64,000 nucleotides of DNA from Bacteroidia bacterium. GTDB lineage: Bacteria; Bacteroidota; Bacteroidia; AKYH767-A; OLB10. The notes under the pieces are model-generated. The model saw nothing but the letters and a program-made list of their open reading frames with translations. It was not told the origin of the DNA and did no database searches. Location of the stretch: positions 62,001-126,000 of the forward strand of contig JAEUTH010000015.1 in NCBI GenBank assembly GCA_016788165.1, in the 5' to 3' direction. The translations under genes were made by a program, and so were the position numbers. Below, in pieces: positions 58,547 through 64,000 of the stretch; the stretch's first letter is position 1; every line of letters begins with the position of its first letter.

Positions 58547-61500
58547 TTAAAATTGTAGTTCAACACCTAAACGCATTCTGCGTGGAATACTAAAGTTATT
58601 TGGATTATTAACTTTTATATCATATAAATCACGGTATGCATTAACATCAGTAGCGTTGTTAATTAAGCCTTGCGCAGGTGCATAACTTAAATAACCATCA
58701 TCGCTCGGGCTGCCGGTAGCACGATATACATTGATAACATTTTTGGTATCAAACAAGTTTTGTATTTGTAGGTACACGTTTAGAACTAAGCCCTGATTAC
58801 TGCCGCTTGGTGCTTTTAACATAAAATCTTTATCAACCCGTAAATCAGCTCTGAACTGCCAAGGCAAACGCGATGTATTTACACCACCTTTTAATTGTGT
58901 GGTACCTTGTTGTTGCAATCCAATATTATCAGCTTCAGTTCTGATGTTTGATGTAGCACTATATGGTGTTCCTGAACCGGCACGGAAAATAAAATTAGCG
59001 CCTGCATTTGCAAAGAATTGTTTGCCAAACCACATAGGTCCATTGTAGTCAGCTCCTGAGCTATATCTGTAATCAACCGATGCTACAATATTATGACGTT
59101 GATCGAAGTCAAGTGGTGCAACCTGGAATAAATTAGGCTGACCTGAATTAATTAACTCTGAATTAGAAGCAGAGTTAGAACCGGTACCATCAGCAAACTG
59201 AAGTGTATAGCTTGCACTTAATCTTACATTACCTGTTCTGCGTAAATCATAAGTAATTGAAAAACCTTTAACGGTACCAAAATCCCTGTTTCCGTATGAA
59301 GTATAGGAGAAAGGATATGCATAATTTACCCTTACTTGTTGAATCATATCACGCAGCTCGCGATAAAAAGCAGAAATAGTAATGGCAGAACTACGAGATA
59401 AAGATTGTTTGAAACCCAATTCATAGTCAATGGTTTTTGATGCTTTAAGGTCGGCATTATTTATTGTGCCTGCAGCCAAATTAAAGTAATCACGCGGGTT
59501 CAACGCAACGTTAGAAGTTGGCCGTTGTGTTAAAACATCATAGTGTGCGAAAAATAATGCCATGTCAGAAATAGGGAATGAAAATGCAATACGAGGCATT
59601 ACGTTAATTTGCGGCACATAGTCTTTAAAACTTGTATTAACATCAAAAGTTGTTAACTGAATATCATCATCTGGGTTTGCCAAATAAGGTGATATCTGAC
59701 CTGTAGCAGTTTGGCGTTCCAAAATTCCGGGGTCAGCCAAAACTGCACCTGTGGCATCATACCAGGTATCGCCATCACGATATCCGATAACATCAGCATT
59801 AACCGGATCATTAACATCGTTAACATATACAACATAACCATCACCAATATTGTCAGGACGATTAGCAATATTTAATTCGCCTGCTGTACGTGTTTGATAA
59901 ATACTGTACTTGTCTTTAACTGTTTTTTGGTTTGCATCGAAACGATCAACACGTACACCCACGTTAAAAATTAAGTCATTAATGGCAAATTTATCCTGAA
60001 TAAATCCAGCCATATAAATTGGTTGGAATGGTGCAATTTCACGGGTTGGATTACCGTTTGCATCTAACTTACTAAAGTAATCTTGGAAAGATACTTTGTC
60101 AGTTCGGTTTTTGCCTGTGTAGTCATATCCACGGTATCCAACTAAACCTGAGTTGATTAATTCGTCTGCCGCAAAAAGATCTAAACTTAAAAAGTCCTTA
60201 TTGTTTAAATAGTCATACGAATCTAAATCAATCCAAGTTGTGTTTGATACGCCTAACTTTTTGCGCACTTGCTCAAAGAAACCAATAGTTCTATCGTTAG
60301 GATCCGGAGTCCATGGGTTTCCGGATTGTGAATAAAGGTATTGCGCAAACACTGTATCGCCTACTAATGAGCCATGTGCATAATCTAAGTTTGTTAATCT
60401 TAAATTTTGTTGTTGGCGCATTAAACTCCACATACCTACAGGGTTAACTCCCCAGTTGGCATCTTTGCGTTGTTCGTATTCAAAACCAAATTGAATAGCG
60501 TGATCTTTAATATCGGCAGAAGCCATACCAGTAATTCGAACTTGTTGATTATCCACTACTTGGTATAAATTGTTTATAAAACCTGTATTGCGCCATAATG
60601 AATATACGTTACTGGGTTGGCCACCATTTAAAATACCACCCACAACGCCACCACCTTGAATGGCTTGTAAAGTGTTATAGTAACCATCCTTTTGTGGCGC
60701 TAAGCTATACCATAGTGAAGTGTATGCATCAGATGTTGGATTTATACCACCTGGCGCAAACGTTACCAATGTGTCTTGGTAAAAATTACCAAAATTTGCA
60801 AAACCAATCGTATCATTATTAGCATCAACAACTGCTTGAGGAGCACCAAACTGGCCTACACGCTCGGCACGGTATGTTTTGAAGTTTCCAATATAACCAT
60901 AATCAAAAATGTTGTCCTTATGGTTCTCATCTTGCTGTGTAGTTTGATTACGTGAGTAGTCAGCTTGAATTGAGTAATACGCATTCTTTATCAATGAAGC
61001 TGAGTTTTCCTTATTATTTTCAGTTGAGCCTAATTTGTGAATAACACGTCCAAAAACACGATAAGTAGTTACAAGTTGTTGGGCGTTATTTCTGTTATTA
61101 AAAAGCGATGAGTTATAGCTAAATAAATTATTGTCTGACTTTTCATAGGAACCACCAACTGTAAATGTTACATTTTTACCAGCTTGCCAATCTAATTTAC
61201 CCTGAAGTCTGGTCGAAAAACTTCTAACGTTATGGTAGAAAGAAATTTTTTCCATATCGTCCTTTGAAATAAACTCAGAATTTTTTAAAACACCATTTCC
61301 ATTCGGATTGGGGCGAAATGGGGTTAACTCTAAATTACGTAAAACATCCCCTTTTATTTCATAAAAATCTATAGCCGAAGGATCAGGTACACGTTGATTT
61401 TCATGTTCACCAGAAATAAAGAATCCTAAAACCGGACGCTTGGTGCCATCCTCATTTGCTTTGGTGATTATGGGGCCAGAAATATTACCGCCTACTAAGT

Positions 61501-62242
61501 TATAACCATAATCGTCAAACAACTCTGATGTTACTAATTCTAAACCACCATTGAATTGGCGCGATGGGCCACGTGTTGTAATGTTTATAATACCACCAGT
61601 AGCATCGCCATATTGTGCAGGCACACCACCTGTTACTACTGTTATTTGCTCAATACCCGATTGTGGTAATCCTGATGACCCGCGAACTTTTATACCATCA
61701 ACAAAATAAACAGTTGATTCTGAGCGCGAACCTCTCACATTAACTGCATCACCTTCGTCTTGTTGAAATACCCCGGCAGCTGTTGACACCACTGAATTAA
61801 TATTACGTGTAGGTGCCGCTTTAATTTCTTCTTGTGTAATTGTTGCTTGTGTTGATGGATTACCCTTGTCAACAATAGGTACTTTGTAGTCAACAATTTT
61901 AACTTCCTTGATATCCACACCTTTCGACATTTTTATGTCGTAAAAAGTAATTTTATCAGCGGAGATTAAAACACCATTAACTTGTGCAGTAGTGTAGCCA
62001 ATGTATGAGGCTTTAATGGTGTATTTACCGGGTATCAATGGCTTAATGGTAAATTCGCCATCAAAATCGGTTTGTGAGCCGCCTGCTTGCGCACCATTAA
62101 GTTCAACAATAACGTTGGCAAATGGCAAAGGCTCATTGCTTGTTGCATCTAGCACCTTTCCTTTAAGCGTACCCACCTGGGCATGCACACCTAAATAGGA
62201 TGCTGTAAATAAAACGAGTAATACGTAAATTTTTCGAAGCAT
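58547..62242 (-). CDS. TonB-dependent receptor with carboxypeptidase-like N-terminal domain
   Basis: The 1231-residue protein has a signal peptide (MLRKIYVLLVLFTASYLGVHA), a CarboxypepD_reg-like Ig domain (about 23-115, GTLKGKVLDATSNEPLPFAN), a plug domain (about 140-240, INSVVSTAAGVFQQDEGDAV, VYFVDGIKVRG, QYGDATGGIINI) and a 22-strand barrel to the C-terminus, ending RRMRLGVELQF. No SusD partner is adjacent, so it is not a typical glycan SusC. It belongs to the operon with the 1331-aa secreted protein and the PorV-like protein, which suggests a role in outer-membrane export/assembly or in uptake linked to that protein. The cargo is unknown. Confidence 0.93.
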   Translation of the reverse strand: MLRKIYVLLVLFTASYLGVHAQVGTLKGKVLDATSNEPLPFANVIVELNGAQAGGSQTDFDGEFTIKPLIPGKYTIKASYIGYTTAQVNGVLISADKITFYDIKMSKGVDIKEVKIVDYKVPIVDKGNPSTQATITQEEIKAAPTRNINSVVSTAAGVFQQDEGDAVNVRGSRSESTVYFVDGIKVRGSSGLPQSGIEQITVVTGGVPAQYGDATGGIINITTRGPSRQFNGGLELVTSELFDDYGYNLVGGNISGPIITKANEDGTKRPVLGFFISGEHENQRVPDPSAIDFYEIKGDVLRNLELTPFRPNPNGNGVLKNSEFISKDDMEKISFYHNVRSFSTRLQGKLDWQAGKNVTFTVGGSYEKSDNNLFSYNSSLFNNRNNAQQLVTTYRVFGRVIHKLGSTENNKENSASLIKNAYYSIQADYSRNQTTQQDENHKDNIFDYGYIGNFKTYRAERVGQFGAPQAVVDANNDTIGFANFGNFYQDTLVTFAPGGINPTSDAYTSLWYSLAPQKDGYYNTLQAIQGGGVVGGILNGGQPSNVYSLWRNTGFINNLYQVVDNQQVRITGMASADIKDHAIQFGFEYEQRKDANWGVNPVGMWSLMRQQQNLRLTNLDYAHGSLVGDTVFAQYLYSQSGNPWTPDPNDRTIGFFEQVRKKLGVSNTTWIDLDSYDYLNNKDFLSLDLFAADELINSGLVGYRGYDYTGKNRTDKVSFQDYFSKLDANGNPTREIAPFQPIYMAGFIQDKFAINDLIFNVGVRVDRFDANQKTVKDKYSIYQTRTAGELNIANRPDNIGDGYVVYVNDVNDPVNADVIGYRDGDTWYDATGAVLADPGILERQTATGQISPYLANPDDDIQLTTFDVNTSFKDYVPQINVMPRIAFSFPISDMALFFAHYDVLTQRPTSNVALNPRDYFNLAAGTINNADLKASKTIDYELGFKQSLSRSSAITISAFYRELRDMIQQVRVNYAYPFSYTSYGNRDFGTVKGFSITYDLRRTGNVRLSASYTLQFADGTGSNSASNSELINSGQPNLFQVAPLDFDQRHNIVASVDYRYSSGADYNGPMWFGKQFFANAGANFIFRAGSGTPYSATSNIRTEADNIGLQQQGTTQLKGGVNTSRLPWQFRADLRVDKDFMLKAPSGSNQGLVLNVYLQIQNLFDTKNVINVYRATGSPSDDGYLSYAPAQGLINNATDVNAYRDLYDIKVNNPNNFSIPRRMRLGVELQF

Positions 62243-62409
62243 AGAGTTGAGGATTATTGAGATTGTTAATTATTAAACAAGAGGGGTTAACTATTTATTA
62301 AGTGGGGTAAATGTATAAATATTATATATCGTTAACATGCAATCATATTTTTTTTGACGTCCTTTTGACTTCAGCACCATTAAATGATTTATGTATTACA
62401 TAAAATTGA

Positions 62410-62766
62410 TTAATAAACCGGACGTTTTAAAAGTTCGCTGTGCAAAATCATATTCTTAAAATCGTTAGATGTCCAATTCGATTGGTGTTTATTTGGTTCA
62501 AGCGATTCGATGGGGGTAAATGTATTTGAGTGAATTGAATTGCCGCCTTCAATTGGCATTTTTTCAGTTGTTTGGATATTTATTTTTTTAAAATTTCTCC
62601 TGGGAATTACTGTAGTGTTATGAACCGTATTTTCTATTGGAGTTTCATTGTCGGTTTTTATCAAAATTGCTTTACGTTTAATTGCCTCAGCTTGTAATTT
62701 GGTATATTGCTTATAAACAAAATATATCAAGCCGGCAACCACATATAAAATAATTTTCACCTCCAT
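62410..62766 (-). CDS. Small membrane-anchored protein of unknown function
   Basis: The 118-residue protein has one N-terminal membrane helix (residues 3-18, VKIILYVVAGLIYFVY) and a basic juxtamembrane stretch. A polar, Thr/Asn/Pro-rich linker follows, then a conserved-looking C-terminus (NDFKNMILHSELLKRPVY) that may bind a partner. It is 93 bp downstream of tatA and both point the same way. The role is unknown; translocase accessory is only a guess from position. Confidence 0.6.
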   Translation of the reverse strand: MEVKIILYVVAGLIYFVYKQYTKLQAEAIKRKAILIKTDNETPIENTVHNTTVIPRRNFKKINIQTTEKMPIEGGNSIHSNTFTPIESLEPNKHQSNWTSNDFKNMILHSELLKRPVY

Positions 62767-62859
62767 AGTGCCAAACGAAAGACTTTTATATTGAAAATCA
62801 AAAATATTTTTTTACAATTTTTTCACGAATCATTAAATCAGTATTAACAATTCAGATTT

Positions 62860-63195
62860 TCAACCGTTTGACTGTTTAGTTGTCCCATCTTTTATTTCTG
62901 AACTCAAATTACTTTTTGCATCATCAACTACTTCTTCCACGTTTCTGACAAAAGAATTAATAGGTGTTTTTGCCACTAAATTTATTTCCTCTTTTAATTG
63001 TTGTACGGGCTCAATGGTGCTTTTTTCTATATCATTCTTCACATCATCCATTGCCGTTTTAAATTCGCGCATGGCCCGACCCATACTTTTCATGAGACCT
63101 GGGATTTTTTCAGACCCAAAAAAAATCAGCACAAAAAAAACAACTATTAATAGTTCGCCACCTCCTAAATTATCTAAAAACAAAAGTTTATTCAT
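62860..63195 (-). CDS. tatA: Twin-arginine translocase TatA/TatB-type subunit
   Basis: The 111-residue protein has an N-terminal membrane helix (about residues 12-28, GGGELLIVVFFVLIFFG), the glycine-containing hinge FFGSEKIPGLMKSMG and an amphipathic helix RAMREFKTAMDDV. It is followed by an acidic, disordered tail. This is the TatA/TatB/Hcf106 layout. The tail of about 55 residues is longer than E. coli TatA, so A or B cannot be separated by eye. TatC is not adjacent. It is placed between secDF and the small membrane protein. Confidence 0.93.
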   Translation of the reverse strand: MNKLLFLDNLGGGELLIVVFFVLIFFGSEKIPGLMKSMGRAMREFKTAMDDVKNDIEKSTIEPVQQLKEEINLVAKTPINSFVRNVEEVVDDAKSNLSSEIKDGTTKQSNG

Positions 63196-63254
63196 AATGG
63201 CTTCAATTTAACCAGATGTAAATTTGATAAAAAATGTTGAATGGGAGTTAACTT

Positions 63255-63281
63255 AATAAAAAACCCCGCTAATTGCGGGGC
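63255..63281 (-). terminator. Terminator of secDF
   Basis: CCCCGC (63264-63269) pairs with GCGGGG (63275-63280), a 6-bp GC stem with a 5-nt loop. The A-run at 63258-63263 gives a T-tract on the minus strand, 21 bp after the secDF stop. Confidence 0.88.
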
Positions 63282-63301
63282 TATTTATTAAGTTGTTTTT
63301 T

Positions 63302-64000
63302 TTAATGCTTAATTTCCTTGTCCTTACCTGAGAAGTCAATTACTATAGGCGTTGCAATGCAAATTGACGAATAGGTTCCAACTACAATCCCTATCAAAAG
63401 TGCAAACGAGAATCCCTTAATTGTTTCGCCTCCAAAAATAAATATTGCCAACAATACAAAGAAAACGGTAAGTGATGTATTTATTGTCCGACTAAGCGTT
63501 GAGTTAATAGCTTCATTAATTACAGTTTTTGAATCTCCTTTTTTGTGCAAGTTTAAGTACTCACGAATACGGTCGAATACCACAACCGTGTCGGTAACTG
63601 AATAGCCCATAACGGTTAATACTGCAGCAACAAAGGCTTGATCCATCTCTAAGCTGAATGGCAAATATCCCCAGAACAGTGAGAACAAGGTCATGATTAA
63701 TAACACATCATGCACTAAGGCAACAACGGCACCCAAACCAAAAGTCCACTTTCTAAACCTAGCCAGTAAGTAAACGAAAATGATAAATATCGAGAATAAA
63801 ATAGCTTTCCAGGCCGAATTGCGGATGTCATCAGCTACGGTAGGCCCAACTTTTTGTGAGCTTACTATTTGATCTTTAGTAATACCTAAACCTTCCATAA
63901 GCTTTGCTTCAGCTTTATTATCAGCATCAGGATCTTTACTATCAACTAAATATTTAGTAGTTATTTTTAAAGTATTTTTATTTTCTAAGGTTTTAACCTC
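63302..64000 (-). CDS. secDF: SecDF translocase, C-terminal (SecF) part, truncated by window edge
   Basis: The frame is open to base 64000, so the gene continues outside and the ATG at 63898 is internal. The visible 232 residues are a SecF-type domain. GPTVADDIRNSAWKAILFS is the conserved SecF segment before TM helices, and SVTDTVVVFDRIREYLN is the family's transmembrane D-containing block. SLSRTINTSLTVFFVLLAIF follows, and the protein ends with a basic tail. The ~30 residues at the right edge (EVKTLENKNTLKITTK...) look like the periplasmic P4/P1-type region. In Bacteroidota SecD and SecF are often fused, which I infer here. It uses the proton gradient to pull exported proteins across the inner membrane. 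Confidence 0.92.
   Translation of the reverse strand, partial: EVKTLENKNTLKITTKYLVDSKDPDADNKAEAKLMEGLGITKDQIVSSQKVGPTVADDIRNSAWKAILFSIFIIFVYLLARFRKWTFGLGAVVALVHDVLLIMTLFSLFWGYLPFSLEMDQAFVAAVLTVMGYSVTDTVVVFDRIREYLNLHKKGDSKTVINEAINSTLSRTINTSLTVFFVLLAIFIFGGETIKGFSFALLIGIVVGTYSSICIATPIVIDFSGKDKEIKH

Noticed and set aside
58547-62242. SusC-type glycan importer in a polysaccharide utilisation locus
   Set aside because: No SusD gene is adjacent, and the neighbours are a large secreted protein and a PorV-like barrel. The fucosidase is over 10 kb away.

Overview
The window is a 64 kb stretch of a low-GC Bacteroidota chromosome, most likely from the Chitinophagales/Sphingobacteriia side of the phylum. 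The evidence is several proteins with type IX secretion (T9SS) C-terminal sorting domains, a PorV/PorQ-family outer-membrane protein, a TonB-dependent receptor with a carboxypeptidase-regulatory N-terminus, a single-chain GcvP, a DUF4834-like small membrane protein, weak Shine-Dalgarno sequences with frequent TTG/GTG starts, and promoters of the TTTG / TAnnTTTG type. No prophage, CRISPR array or intact insertion sequence is visible. Most genes are core metabolism, envelope and DNA-repair functions.

Layout. 1-6.3 kb: partial glycosyltransferase, tRNA-Ala(GGC), RluA-type pseudouridine synthase, panB, a secreted coiled-coil protein, a histone H1-like Lys/Ala repeat protein, an alpha-oxoamine-synthase-family PLP enzyme and a PabA/TrpG glutaminase. 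6.3-15 kb: RidA, M61 peptidase, Kup potassium transporter, an AddB-like nuclease with a putative Fe-S staple, a lipoprotein and a small beta-barrel. 15.3-18.5 kb: a polyphosphate locus (sixA, ppk1, ppx) in which ppk1 is a pseudogene carrying what looks like the left end of an IS element at a large internal deletion. 18.5-24 kb: YfhO-like membrane protein, ABC exporter, TPM-domain protein and beta-barrel. 24-27 kb: a tightly packed four-gene operon (secreted protein, 7-TM protein, histidine kinase, LuxR-type response regulator). 27.3-33.6 kb: gcvP and a three-gene glycan cluster. 34.5-40 kb: Kelch-like T9SS cargo, START-like protein, LptF/G permease, GT4. 40-50 kb: two T9SS metalloproteases, RecQ, GH29 fucosidase, sterol desaturase-family enzyme, Omp28-like lipoprotein, DinB-like protein. 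50.4-64 kb: ligA, HIT, greA, then PorV-like protein / 1331-aa secreted protein / TonB-dependent receptor, then TatA and the end of secDF.

The most unusual content is non-coding. Two intergenic regions (26.92-27.37 kb and 33.56-34.54 kb) share an ordered set of elements on the + strand: a GGGNNNNCCC site, a second GG-N-CC site about 23-24 bp later, and TTTGTATCA exactly 39 bp after that. Each is followed by hairpins with a CCGTAA loop: one in the first region and an array of four exact-length 63-bp units in the second. The first lies beside the two-component operon and ends in a strong terminator. The second precedes the Kelch-like T9SS cargo gene. I read them as a candidate undescribed regulatory-RNA or leader family, possibly controlled by the neighbouring LuxR-type regulator. 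That control is inference.
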